Part shown: in pieces, positions 43,445 to 54,920 of the stretch | Layout: the number at the start of each line of letters is the position of its first letter | Numbering within the stretch: position 1 is the first letter of the stretch | Source: Imbricaverruca yamaguchii | Lineage: Eukaryota > Arthropoda > Thecostraca > Neoverrucidae | Direction: 5' to 3' | NCBI GenBank assembly: GCA_034440575.1 | Contig: JAOTOL010001634.1 | Coordinates: 2,058,501 to 2,122,500 of the forward strand | DNA: 64,000 nucleotides | Notes under the pieces: model-generated | The model's database searches: none | Seen by the model: only the letters and a program-made list of their open reading frames with translations | Told to the model about the DNA's origin: nothing | Translations under genes and position numbers: made by a program

Positions 43445-44868
43445 CCAGAATGCCTGGCACTAGAGGTTAGGGCCCTTAAGGCAGAGCTTCCCAAGCTCAA
43501 GGCTGCCCTTGTTGCACAGGGTAGGCAAGAAAAGGCAAACAAGTAGGTGTCAGTCTGCAGCAAGGATACCCTATGCCTAGGTGGTCACAGGCCACCAGGT
43601 AACTGAGGCTTCCTCTACTGTGGAGGTGGCTGCGATATTTGTACAGAAGAGTGTTACTAGTGAATGGAGGAGGGTTAGTTCTGGTAGGTCACAGGAGGGG
43701 CAGTGGCATGAGGTCGGGGGTGGAGGATTTGGAGGCACGAGTCTAAGCAAAGGGTCAGCGAGTGGCAGGTGGTAGCGGTGGTAGGAGTGGAGAAAGCCTA
43801 GCCAAATAGCTCAGCAAGCAGGCATATCAACATCGAATAGGTTCCAGGCACTACCCTGCCCCCAGGATAGTAGTATTAAGGATACAGTGCTGGTCGTAGG
43901 TTATTCTTGTGTGCGGCATTTAGATAGGGTATTCTGTAAAGGTAGGAGAGGCAGGAGGTGCATCACCAGGCCTGGTGCCAAGGTTAAGGACCTGGTGCCA
44001 GTGGTGGCACAGACCACCAGTGATCACCAGCTTAGTACAGTTGCAGTCCAGGTAGGGGTGAATAACATAGGCCCTGTCAGGCGTGAGAAGCTGCTGCACG
44101 ACTACAGGGCCCTTCTGGCCACCCTGAATGATAACAATAGCAGTCATGGTGACTGCTATTTTGCCTAGGGCTGGAGCAGTGATAAATTGTTTGTGGAATA
44201 GGGTGGAACATACCACTTATTGAACATAGTATCAACATGCTTCCCAAAGAAGTATCAACATTATGTTTCTTGGTGCATGCTTATGAATTAGTCATGCATC
44301 GCTTCTAACAGTATCCAGTATATATGCATCATGCTTATGCTCACTATAAAGAATCCGGGATCGTGATAACGAACATCCTGTATCGCAATAACATAAACAG
44401 GGATTAATTACGTGCTATGTTACACAATACCAGTTTATAGCATAGATATTTGTATCGCTATCGTTGACATCGGTATCATCAAATTGGGTACCACTTAAAA
44501 CATGCAAAACAGGTAGTTATTTGTGTGCAATTGTCTTAAAACTTAGCTTTAAGGACCTAAGTATTTTAAATGATATTATTTCCATGATGATTTTGACATC
44601 CTGTTGTACTCTTTTCGAAATCTCACACCTAACGCGAAATCAATTTTTTAACACTGGCCTGGAGCCACCCCTGAGTGGAGCTCTAGGGCACTGACAGTCA
44701 ATGCCAGGGTAGGTAAGCTCTGTCATGAGTTAGGTTTCACCTTTGTTGACGAGCGGTGCAGGTTTATGGCTCATGGGACGTTTATCAGAGGGATGGCCTG
44801 CACTTCTTCGAGAAGGGGGTGCATGTGTTAAACAAAGTATATGAGCATGCCCTTCAGGGAAACTAGGC
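43445..44868 (+). pseudogene. CR1-like ORF1 with SGNH/GDSL esterase domain, broken
   Basis: Some CR1-group LINEs carry an SGNH-fold esterase in ORF1. Here a helical EVRALKAELPKLKAALVAQ stretch lies near 43465. From 43887, VVGYSCVRHLDRVFCKGRRG corresponds to the nucleophile region, with the usual GDS replaced by GYS, and later VAVQVGVNNIGP supplies the G-x-N block. After about 44190 the protein is interrupted by roughly 490 bp of unrelated AT-rich DNA. It resumes near 44695 with NARVGKLCHELGFTFVD. A different frame gives the terminal YQRDGLHFFEKG (44785-44825), matching the catalytic D-x-x-H block, and ends EHALQGN-stop at 44868. The combined frameshifts make it non-functional. Confidence 0.6.
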
Positions 44869-45050
44869 AATGGGGTGGGGAGGGATGAAGTGGCAATGCC
44901 ATCTCAGGGATATGCCAATAGTGACAACCAAGGCAATAGAACCCCAATGTCAGCAGATATGGATAGCAGTATTTCAAGGAGGCAGAGTGGTAGCTCATTC
45001 AGTGATGAAAGAGCTCGACATGAAAAAGTCAAAGGTGGTTATGTTAAGTG

Positions 45051-45589
45051 TATGATGCATAATGCTCAGAGTATTTGATCCAAATTTGATTAGTTCAAGT
45101 GTTATGCTGCTGAGGAGGAACCAGATTTTGTTTCCATTACTGAGGCATGGGTAAGTGAGGGATATTTTGTGGACAACTTGCAGGACTATGGGATCCAGGG
45201 ATACAATATGTTTTCATGCAATAGGAGTCCAGCAGTGAAAGGGGGTGGTGGAATGCTCTATGTGCATAGCTTAGTCAGTTCTCAAAAGTAGCGGATGGGG
45301 TAAAGAATGCGTCTGTAGAGTTCATTTGGCTTCATGACCCTGTGGAAAGAGGCAACAGCAATAAACTGAGGATAGGAGCTTTGTACCAGTCAGGAACCCT
45401 GCCACATTCTCAGCAACTGGAGCTTGATAAGGTGATTTGTGAGGAAATCAGTATACATTTTCAGAGGAAATGTCTTATTCTTGGTGACTTTAATCTAAAA
45501 GGATATGAAAATATTGGTGTTGGCTCCCTATCATGCAAAGTGTTTAGGAAATGCCTTGAAGAGGACCTGTTTTTGCACCAGTTTGTAAT
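45051..45589 (+). pseudogene. CR1-like ORF2, endonuclease N-terminal half
   Basis: The frame begins near CMMHNAQSI. After a stop it continues SKFDEFKC-like, then EPDFVSITEAWVSEGY (the E of the APE motif), a GIQGYNMF stretch, GGGGMLYV and, from 45342, RIGALYQSG, CLILGDFNLKG (the GDFN motif) and KCLEEDLFLHQFV. This is the standard order of CR1-clade endonuclease motifs; such enzymes nick target DNA for target-primed reverse transcription. In-frame stops at about 45078 and 45288 mark it as dead. The last 3-4 residues before the break are replaced by GGT-repeat-derived valines, which belong to the adjoining LINE tail. Confidence 0.68.
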
Positions 45590-45702
45590 GGTGGTGGTGG
45601 TGGATTGGAGTTTAAGGGTGCATCGACATCAAGGGCCATTTTGCGCCCATATCTGAATTTTAATCAATCTACGGTGCTGCTATCATATCTTGCTATCCAT
45701 CT

Positions 45703-48700
45703 TCACGGGTGGGAGCATATCACGTCAAGGCAAGCTTGTCGAATGAACGTAAAAATATTCCCAGACGCTACGACCTCAGAGTTGTTCCCCATAAGCATAC
45801 GTAAAAAAGAGTCGGTATTCAACCGCCCTAAAATCTGGCGTCGTAGAGGATCTAGCAGTGCACAGCCAACTAAAACATGGTACACGGTAAGCGGGTAGGA
45901 GCAGCACGGACATAGGGGTCGGTCGTCACCGATAAGCATGTAATTGTGTGTTGCGAATGCATGACCTATTCTCAATCGACAAAGTATTACTTCTTCCCGG
46001 CATTTCGTTCGGTGAGAGGATAGCCACTTTCCTAGTGTCGGTTTTAGAATTCTGAGCTTCCTACACTAGGAATTCCAGGTTCGTTGCCATTCTGACGGTA
46101 TATTTGATAACATAATGGGGTATACATCCCTTGGAGGGAGCCTTAGACGGACCACACGGCCATTACAAATGGCGTGCATGGCGTTGATGTCGGCAGCTTC
46201 GTTTCCCGCGAGTCCAACATGGCTGGGAATCCAGCAGAACACGGTATTTCTGCCGACGTCATCTAGGGATTTGATTTTGATTCTGACTTTGATAATCCTC
46301 CGAACAAGTCGGTTATCCTGGTTAAAGGTGTTCAGTGCCAGGAGACTGCTCGAAGTGTCTGTGAAAACCACGTGTTTTGTGGACCGGTCTTTCTGTATAA
46401 CACAGAGGGCTTGCAGAATGGCATATAATTCGGCAGTAAACATCGATGTTTGTGTCGGTAAAGAAAAAGATCGAATACCTTGCCTACTTACGAAAGCACA
46501 CCCGACACCAGAGGCCGCCTTTGAGCCGTCTGTGTAAATGCGCGAAAAGTCGTGATATTCATGTATTTTTTCCAATGCAAACATGCGGAGTTCCTCCAGG
46601 TTTACGTGTCCTTTCTTTGAGCAGGACAAAGTGACGTCAGTTTTCACTGGGACAACATGCCAAGGGGGAGTGCTCGGCGTGATGGAACGTGCTACAAAAC
46701 GCGGCCTGATATTACATTCACGAAGGATCGAGGCCATACGAATAGAAAACGGCAGTCCACGCTGGGCCCTGTGACGAGCTCTCAACGTCCCTGAGAATAT
46801 CCACCGATAGGCTGGGTGGTTCCGGCTTTGGGCAACATTGCACGCGCATCTCGCGCTAAATAACGTACGGCGTAACGCAAGGGGTGGCTCGTCTACTTCT
46901 ATCATTACACTAGCAGCCGGTGAAGTGCGGAAGGCTCCAGTAACGATGCGAAGGAATGAATTGTGGATCACATCAAGACAGCGCTTGGATGTGGCACTCG
47001 CTCCGTTATAAATAAAAGATCCATAGTCAATTTTGGAACGCACGAGCGATCGGTACATGAGAAGTAAAACTGATTTGTCAGCTCCATATGAACACCTAGA
47101 GACGGTGCTCATTAGCTGAAGACCTTTTGTACATTTGTTGATAAGGTCAGTGATGTGAGTTTTATACGTAACATGGCGATCCATCCACACTCCCAGAAAA
47201 TTGACTGCAGGTCTGAAAGGTAACCGTTCATACTTATCGTTGGGTCTTTGCAACGGCGTTTGCGACGGAAGTGAATAGCGGTAGTCTTTGAGGTGGATAT
47301 TATTATATGGTAGGAAAAAATTGAGAATGAAACCAGTTTTATCACACCACTCCATCAATTTCACCACAGTTAATTGGAGCTGTAATTCCACCGTCCGCAC
47401 CGTACGAGAGGAGAACCATACTGTAAAATCATCCACGAATAACGCTCGTCATACCCATGTTGGCAGTGCATCACCCACATCATTTATGGCAATGGCGAAC
47501 AGTCACATTCAACATACTTCCTTGCGGAACCTCATCAATCTGCTGGAAGGTGTCAGAGACGTAGCCACCTATTCTGACCCGAAATGTCCTGTTAAAAAAT
47601 TCATCAAGAAAAACCCCATCGGGCCTCTTATGCCTATTTGGTGCAACTTCATGAGGATACCATGACGCCATGCGGTATCATAATCGCCGTCAACGTCGAA
47701 AAATATGGCAGTGGTATGACATCGTTTCATGAAACTCAGGCGTACAACGGAATCAAGAGCTAAAATATGGTCAAATGTGCTACGGTGTCTGCGGAAGCCA
47801 CTCTGTATCGAGGTGAGTACATGGCTGCGTTCTAAAAACTACATGAGTCGCAAGTTCACCATTTTTTTCAAACAATTTGCAAACAGAATAGGTCAATGGT
47901 ATGGGTCGATCATGAAGTGGGTCCTTTCCAGTTTTGTTTGGCTTGCAGATAGGGACGACAAGCGCCCTCCGCCATGTCAATGGAAATGTTCCCCTTTCCC
48001 ACATTTCGTTTAACACATGCAGAAGTGTGCTTAAAGCTGTAATCGGCAGATGTTTAATAATATCATTGTGTAAGGTGTCGGGTCCTTCTGCTACGTTCCT
48101 AAGGGTGCTTATAGCAGCAGTCAGTTCGGAAATAGAGGATGGACTGTTGTAATGGATAGAATATGTTGTTGTAAAAGCAAGGGTTGGTGTCTCACACCGG
48201 GCTTTGTATTCCGAGAAACGTCCACTGTTTTCATTTTTTTTCGATCGTTCGGAGAAGGCCCATCCAATCTCGTTAGCGACATCCTTCGGATTAATAATAT
48301 CTTGTCCATTTATGTGCAGTGTGGGGAGTGTGGTACAGGTAAGTTTGCCGGAGACACGTTTGATGCGGGACCACACCGATGACAGTGAGGTGGAACGGTT
48401 GAATGTGTTGACATCAGCTTTCCAGGATTGTCGCTTGGAGTCAGCAATTGTGCGCCTCGCGTGTGTCCTTGCCTTGCGGAAAGCTACGAGATTCGCCATG
48501 CAGCTGTCACGATTAAAAATACGGAATGCCTTCTTTCTAGCACGTAATGCATCTCGGCATTTATCAGACCACCAGGGGACTGGTATGCGGCGTGGTGTGC
48601 CAGACGAACGAGGAATATATTGCTGAGTACTTAGTGACGTTGTGGTTGTAAACATCTCTATGGAAACCAATCCTTCGGAGCACTCACAGAGTTTCTCCTC

Positions 48701-49483
48701 GGCATTGGACTGGAAGGAACTCCAGTCAGCTTTTTTTAAATCCACTTCGGGTGTCGTCGACCAGCTTCCACACCATCAATAAAGCGAGTCCAAACGGGAA
48801 AATGGCCACTTGCACCTGGATCATCATCCACTGACCACTCTAAACAGGGACAAAGTTCAGGGCTGCAAAGCGTCAGGTCCAGCACAGAGGTCTGCCCTGT
48901 TTGCAGTGTAATGTGTGTTGGAGTTCCAGTGTTAAGAATACCAAGTGGAAAATTCCAGATTATGCGTCCCAATGCACGTCCCAATGCACGTACTATTCGC
49001 TGAGCCCCAACCATGGTGATGTGCGTTAAAGTCCCCGCATAAAATCAGCGGTGGAGTGAGCTGATTTTATCACTTGCAGCAGTTCTGCAAGGGGTAAATC
49101 AGCGGTGGAGTGAGCTGATTTGTCACTTGCAGCAGTTCTGCAAGTGGAAAGATTGTTCCTGGGGGTAAGTATATGGAACATATGGTGGTAACACGCCGAC
49201 TAATTATTATCCGAGCAGCGACAGCCTGGATGTTTGATATCAGGTGTACTTGTTGGAAGGGGACTGAGTGGTGGACGGCAAGAAGCACACCACCATGTGC
49301 CACCGTGTGGGTGACGACGTCCTTGCGTAAAACAGAGTAGTTTCTTAAATAAAAGGAAGCACCAGGAGATAGTTTGGTCTCCTGTAGGCATATTACGGCC
49401 GGTGCACGACGGTGCAAAATATGTTGTAATTCGTTAATGCTAGTTCTCACACCTCTACAGTTCCACTGTAGAATATTACTCAT
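45703..49483 (-). pseudogene. LINE ORF2: endonuclease, reverse transcriptase, RNase H, broken by frameshifts
   Basis: Domains in order on the minus strand. First is the APE endonuclease (49483-48736), with LQWNCRGVRTSINELQ, CLQETKL and CGDFNAHHH; the usual terminal SDH reads SGHF, so a catalytic Asp is lost. The reverse transcriptase (48745 to about 47100) has ALVVPICKPNKTGKDP, motif A FFDVDGDYDTAWR, PQGS near 47500 and motif C FVDDF at about 47435. Then comes RNase H, with IYTDGSKAASGVG, TAELYAILQAL, FTDTSSS and WIPSHVGLAGNEAAD. The C-terminal CCHC block has LRIGHAF then CPCCSYPLTVYHVLVGC. Frame breaks occur near 49050-49140 (tandem duplication), 47790, 47670, 47480 and 46070. RNase H within ORF2 fits I/R1/LOA-like groups rather than Jockey itself. 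It is not functional. Confidence 0.85.
49032..49143. repeat. 54-56-bp tandem duplication inside the LINE endonuclease
   Basis: On the plus strand the block AATCAGCGGTGGAGTGAGCT, then GATTT-TCACTTGCAGCAGTT and CTGCAAG, occurs twice in a row with minor differences, one copy lacking two bases. It shifts the reading frame between the two endonuclease halves. A separate 12-bp duplication (CCCAATGCACGT) lies at about 48967-48990. Confidence 0.9.
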
Positions 49484-49560
49484 TTGTCAGTAAGTGAAAG
49501 AGGAAGTCCTAAGCTAAGAGCGTAAAAGGCCAAGAGTGACTAAGTCATGGTCTTGTAGCA

Positions 49561-50667
49561 GTGTGCAAATATTCATTTTTCATTAGGTGGGCGATGTCGA
49601 AAACGAAAGAGCAAGATGTAAAAATAATAAAAAAGGATGTCGAATTTTACTGCGAAAGGTACATAAATTTCGTGTTGCAAACTTTTCCCCGATATTTTAA
49701 CATAATCAACAAAGTTCCCTGCAGCTGTAACGCATGTATGTACAATACCGCTGTCCTTAATTTATAACCTTTCCAGATTGCATCCTGAAGAAGGTATCCC
49801 GGTGGCGCAACCGGCTACGGAGCCCTTCACTGGAGCTGTCCTGGTCCTGGATCCCATCCTGGGCTGAAGAGTACCTCGAGGGAAAAACTAAGCATATCGC
49901 CAAGCGAAGGGAATGCAGATGCCGTTCCCATAGGAAGCAGCATGGCGTATGCAGTCCTTCACATCAAGCATTATTAGAAGAAGATTTTGTCACGATAAAA
50001 GCTATCATGCACTATTTTCACTCGAGTCATATTCATGTAATGCATCTGGATAACTCCAATGTTTGTGTGCTTTTCCAATGCACGCGATTTCAAATCGGCG
50101 TTGGTTGCCTATTATATCGACATTGCCATTGATTTCCAGCTCATGCTTGCATGTGGAAACTAAATACACTTGTGTTTGAACACCACTTCCCTTTGTACAT
50201 TGTGCTCCTTTCTAGGGTTCCAGATAACAAGACCTGCATGAAATGCACATTAAATATATCAGTTTACTAATCCAGTTCAGACCAGGCCGGAGGTCACGAT
50301 AATGCCGCCATGCATGACGCACACACATGTAGCTGTGAAATTTTTATTGCATTTGCTGAAACCCACAATACCGAAAACTCGAGTATTTCAACTGAAACAA
50401 ACGCAAAATGCATCAAGCACCGCATCACAGTCAGGATGGAGGAATGCTTTCCCGGGCCTTAGTAAGGATATCATTGGCGATGAGGAATATAGAGATATCC
50501 TTTTATGGAGCATTTCATACAAAAAAGCGATGAATGCACACAACAAACGATGGATGCTTAGCACTAAGCACTAAGTAAAATTGGCAGACAATCCAGTATC
50601 CACTTTTTGGCGGTACACCCACATCTCCGTTGAACAGCCCGTGCACCCTGAAGACAGGCAATGCCAG
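49561..50667. other. No gene seen
   Basis: Mixed AT-rich sequence. Small frames (up to 90 codons at 50302-50574) lack recognisable domains. Confidence 0.5.
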
Positions 50668-50681
50668 TCGGCTTTTGTTGA

Positions 50682-50742
50682 GTTAGTAAGTTAGTTAATA
50701 GGGCTTTAGGGCGCATCGACTTCATTGGTCATGTAACGGCAA
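50682..50742 (-). mobile_element. 61-bp ultrashort retroposon with perfect 14-bp duplication
   Basis: TCGGCTTTTGTTGA at 50668-50681 is repeated exactly at 50743-50756. The 61 bp between them, read on the minus strand, start TTGCCGTTACATGACCAATG, continue AAGTCGATGCGCCCTAAAGC and end ATTAACTAACTTACTAAC. This is the clearest example of the family: length, tail and duplication all fit a retroposition event. Confidence 0.82.
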
Positions 50743-50756
50743 TCGGCTTTTGTTGA

Positions 50757-52920
50757 ATATGCCACGCGCGGCACTTGGTGACTGCGGCGGCGCGCATGCT
50801 AGCGTATCGTCGCAGCGCGCCGACTCCCCTTCACAGTACTGAGTACCGTCGGCTGTGGCGCAGTCGCCTTCACCGGTCGCCAGATTGGCGCAATGTGAGT
50901 CGAATCGACTCTGGAAGCGGTGCACCAGCTTCAGCTGCTGGCCGCCAGCGGCAGCTCGGGCAGTCTCCTGGGCCCAAGCCGTGATAAGCACGGGCCGCGG
51001 GTGCGCCGGTCGCTGGTTAACGCCGGCTGGTTACTTGTTACACAGTCCACCACCGCCAGCCACACAACGCTGAGTTTGCCACTGTGACCTCCGTCGAATG
51101 ACTACCCGCACCAGCATGTATACACACATACTCTAGAACCTGGGAGGTGTCGGTCCGTCCAGCCATGAACTGGTCCGGACTGACAGGAGTCGGACGCTGG
51201 CTTCTACGAGCAGGCATAACCCGCTATGGCTGCACTCGCTCACTGTGCATCGGTCTGATAAAGGCGACCATTAACAGTGCTAGCTGGATTGTCTGCCAAT
51301 TCGTTCATCGTTTCAATACTTGTTAGGCTGGTCTTCGCACTTTCATCGTAAGCAAATTACTAAATAATTTACCACACCTTCCGACCTTTGATCATCACAC
51401 GTATTAAATGCAAAGGAAGGCATAGTGTAGTGACGCCAGAGTCCAGGACACACGAGCCTCATCAACTTGAAAAGAATGACCATTCGCTATACATCGTCGA
51501 AATGTCTAATTTGAACACACAAATCGTCGTGTTCCAACTAAATGCGGTTAAATAATTCCTTACAATGACACAGTCACGATGCCCACGTAAGACCATGACT
51601 GAGTCGTCGACAGCAAGGACATCAGTCGAGGAACGATTATCGATTAGTTTGAAGAAAAAAACAGCCAGAATCACATTCACAGAACTCACTCGACACCAAG
51701 AACGATGGATTGCAAACCTTGGTACACAAAGGAAAACCTATCACCTGCTTCCCAGGCTCCATATTGCGGGCCTCGACCACCCAGCTTCATGAGCATGTAC
51801 CCTGAACTACTCGTATCGCATGACACCCATGCGTGTAATGCGAACCACATCAAGGAACATTCGTATCTCATATAAAATTAGCACGTGGTTCTTACCGCAG
51901 CCGGCCCACATGTGTGCCGTTGCTGGATTACAAACGATCTGGATTCAAGTAGAGGAGGGATAGGACGGGGTAGACGAGCGAAGGACATCGGTTGACACTC
52001 AAGTCGGCCCAAGCTCCAAGGCCCGTTGAGGCGGTACGTTTAACACGTTTTACGCGCTGATCGAGCTCCACACCAGCGTGCGGTATGCTCCAGGGTCCAG
52101 TCCGTAGAGCTACATTGAGTGTGCATAATATACGCAGCGTAGACCGACGGACTGTCGTATTCGGTCATGTACAGCAGGAGCAGCAACAGGCCCTCCGCAT
52201 CAGTGCATGGTTGTAAGGTACAAGTCCTGCCATCAAACGGCGTAGGCGTAGGCCAACCACTCAGCACACTGGTGACCATCATCAGACGCTATCCGTGTGC
52301 ACCAGCACCAGAAACCCCGCCTATTCCAGGAACATTTCAACGGTCTGGTAGCAGCGCAATGCTCAACGTTGTCCGGGTTTGAACTTTGCACATTAATGAT
52401 GCTTGGCAGGCAAGATGCAGGCATGGTGTGGCAAGTTCATGGTAACACCCATGGTAACACCTTCTGCTTGATGACTTTGCACTATGCTGGATGACCATGT
52501 GCAAAAGGAGAAACAAAAATTGCTCCCTCCAAAGTTGAATAGCCAAAACTTTACCTGCCTGAATCCAATATCAAATACGTAAATTTTTACTTTACTGTTA
52601 GCCTTCTACATACCTAATTGACAATAAGAACTTCAATCAGCAGATATGTGCCCAGTTGTTTGCACCTGCAGGCCAACCCTGGCCATGATAAAATGCACTT
52701 GGTAACTATAGACCCATCCATGTATTATCAGCATTACAACATCTTCCTAAAAGGTTGAAGATATGCACTTCAATTTTCCTCTTCTATTTTCTGGGCAGAA
52801 CTTGCCTGAAGAGATGGCACATTTCAGCACAGGTCAACGTGAGATCCTATTACATGATTTACTAAACCATGCTAACCCAGGTTGCAAAACAGAGGAAAAC
52901 AGCATCTCTGTTTACCTGCT
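50757..52920. other. No gene recognised
   Basis: A CpG-rich patch near 50770-51070, then ordinary sequence. An inverted or direct short repeat CATGGTAACACC occurs twice at 52438-52461. Frames up to about 90 codons show no family resemblance. Confidence 0.5.
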
Positions 52921-52924
52921 TCTT

Positions 52925-53108
52925 GTTTATTGGTTAGTTCTCAATGCTCCATGCACAATCATGGTTAATGGCATCTCCCACACTGTTTCGTCAGTGGGCT
53001 GTGGGTTTGGGAAACTTCCTGAGTGCTGTGAGTGTTGAACTTGGGACCTCTGGTATCCAGAGCTTAACACCTTAGCCTGCACCATCTCTCTGGTCAGATC
53101 CTCACACC
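52925..53108 (-). mobile_element. tRNA-like SINE of a second type, decayed
   Basis: On the minus strand the sequence reads GAGAGATGGTGCAGGCTAAG, then GTGTTAAGCTCTGGATACCA and GAGGTCCCAAGTTCAACACTC. This corresponds to a Leu/Ser-type tRNA-derived head (GGTGCAG-x-x-TAAGG A box, decayed GGTTCGA-type B box). It continues for about 100 bp to a tail near ACTAACCAATAAACAAGAAG. The body differs from that of the SINEs at 21805, 39274 and 61855. Confidence 0.6.
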
Positions 53109-53389
53109 CAGTCTTGGGGGGTGGATAGTAACCCCATCTAAATCCAAACTAAGCATTGCATGGAAAGGAGAGGTGTCATCAGAAGGTGCTTGACTAGTAC
53201 GGTCCGGATCCATCCCCCAAAACAATTTCCCCACAAAAGTGATGTCACTAGGGGGCTAGATTTTCATTACTTTTCATGACTTAATCATGTTTTTGGCTCT
53301 TGGGAGTTCATTTTGGGTGATAATTGAAACAAAATTAATTGGAATCAGAAAAGGGCAGCAAAATCAATGCGGGTCATACACTGTTTTGG
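53109..53389. other. No gene seen
   Basis: AT-rich sequence with a TCATTACTTTTCATGACTTA-type stretch. Nothing is recognised. Confidence 0.4.
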
Positions 53390-53770
53390 CCCCAAAAAAA
53401 TAACTCAAAATTACATAATTTTGAGTTTTCAAGTTTTCTTTAATTTTCCTTTTCTAATGGGTAAAGCAGACCGAGAAATGTTGCTGGAAGTCAACTTGCC
53501 CTAATAAAAAATGATCACTTTAGCCAGAATCTTCAATTTGATCTGTAATACACAAATTATGCAAAATGTATATGCAGTCAAAAACAGAAGAAAAAAAATT
53601 ATCTCATACATTTTGTTCCATCCTAAAGATAAGTAAGTGCTGAAGGTTTTGTTAAAATATCTGTATCTATTCAAGTGTGATGACAGGTTGAACTTTTTTT
53701 GGAGGTGACCTCACTTGACCTTGACTAATGCATTGACCCTAGATGACTGGACTTAAAAATGTTGAAACTG
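53390..53770 (-). repeat. Dispersed AT-rich repeat, copy A'
   Basis: The reverse complement shares ordered blocks with 18780-19260: TCAAGGTCAAGTGAGGTCACC, CTCCAAAAA, AGTTCAACCTGTC, GATATTTT, CAGCACTTACTTATCTTTA, and the AAGTTGACTTCC block. Identity appears near 70 percent by eye. The matching blocks define the element; its ends are not established. Confidence 0.7.
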
Positions 53771-53984
53771 CATCCCAAATTGATGTGGGAAAAGGTATGC
53801 AAAATTTTGGCCCACTGCTGTGTGCCATTCATTCACTGTCTGTGAAGAAAAAAAAAACTTGAGGGGGGTGAAGACCCCCAAGATGGGACAGATTAATAAC
53901 CTGGCCATCCCCACCCCACCTGCCTCCTTTGAACGTTAAATCTGTGGTTCAGGGTGTTTTATGAATTCTCAGAATTTAGAATTC

Positions 53985-54421
53985 CAATGCAATGTTTATA
54001 AAGGTGAATAAGATTATTGACCACTCATTTTCTTTGCAAATGCTTACTTTTCAGGCTGTGAGCAAAATACTAACACAAATTGTGCTTTGAGCTTGGTAGG
54101 CAGCATAGGATAAATGCATGTTTAAAAATAAAAATAAAATACATCAGCACATAACATAACATAACCTAGCTTCCCTTTGGATGAAAAGGGAAACAAATAA
54201 TCAGAAAGCAATGATCAGCAAGATAATGGTGAAGCAATTATCTTCAGGAAGTGTTCAAAATTAAAGAAAAACACAACCGAATCTAGGATAAGCTGCATTT
54301 GAAGCTATTTCTTAAAAGTTAAATTTAAAATTATAAAATGTTAAAGTTTATAAGGGCCCCCAGGGCCCTTTTGGGTCAACCCTTTTTAAAAATTTTAAAA
54401 AAAAATTTCATCCCCCCTCCC

Positions 54422-54468
<47 letters not shown>

Positions 54469-54718
54469 ACCCATAAAAAAACCAAAAAAAAAAAAACACC
54501 CCCCCCAACCCCCCCCCCCCCCCTAAATAAAAAAAAAAAAAAAAAAAAAAAACTTATATACTTTTAATAAAAAAAAAAAAATAAAACTCCCAAATATAAA
54601 ATAAAAAAAAAAAAAAAAAAATATTTTTATAAATAAAAAAAAACCCTTCTAAAATTTTTAAAAAAAAAAATAAAACCCCCCCCCCCCCCCCCAACCTCCC
54701 CTATTAATTATTTAAAAA

Positions 54719-54785
<67 letters not shown>

Positions 54786-54920
54786 TTTTTAAAAAACATT
54801 TCTTTGTGCAAAAATTCCCCAATTTAAAGAACCTAAGCTAACCTAAGCTAGCCAATCCTAACCAATTTGTTTTCCTTGCGGAGGCAAATGTGTAAAAACG
54901 TGTATATTTGCCCCCTTAAA
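53985..54920 (+). repeat. Dispersed AT-rich repeat, copy B', interrupted by homopolymer block
   Basis: The left part (53985-54170) matches 25070-25240 (CAAATGCTTACTTTTCAG, GAGCAAAATA, GTGCTTTGAG). The right part (54870-54920) matches 25405-25460 (GGAGGCAAATGTGTAAAAAC, CCTTAAAGCACA). Copy B spans about 390 bp, while here the same landmarks are 930 bp apart because of low-complexity filler. Confidence 0.5.
54335..54790. repeat. Homopolymer block (poly-C, poly-A, poly-T), probable assembly artefact
   Basis: Long C runs (from 54422), many A runs and a nearly 60-base T run (from 54722) alternate, with inflated homopolymers even in the flanks (GGGCCCCCAGGGCCC). No natural element I know looks like this. 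I read it as poor consensus sequence across a gap or hard region. Confidence 0.8.

Larger units (their letters stand above)
43400..45589 (+). mobile_element. CR1-like LINE, 5' half (ORF1 and start of endonuclease)
   Basis: On the plus strand, a decayed ORF1 (coiled-coil stretch then SGNH esterase-like domain) is followed by the N-terminal half of an APE-type endonuclease. It breaks off abruptly after LFLHQFV at about 45589, where the minus-strand LINE begins. The missing remainder, starting TRQSSYLDLVFSDL, is present at 62232 in the same orientation. Confidence 0.72.
45590..49560 (-). mobile_element. RNase H-bearing I/Jockey-superfamily LINE, 5' truncated
   Basis: This contains a near-complete ORF2 (45703-49483) and a 3' UTR of about 110 bp. 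On the minus strand it ends GATGTCGATGCACCC then TTAAACTCCAATCC followed by a short (ACC)n tail near 45590. The 5' end is uncertain: about 75 bp precede ORF2 and could be the end of ORF1. It sits against the break point of the CR1-like LINE, so it probably inserted there. No target-site duplication is obvious. Confidence 0.8.
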
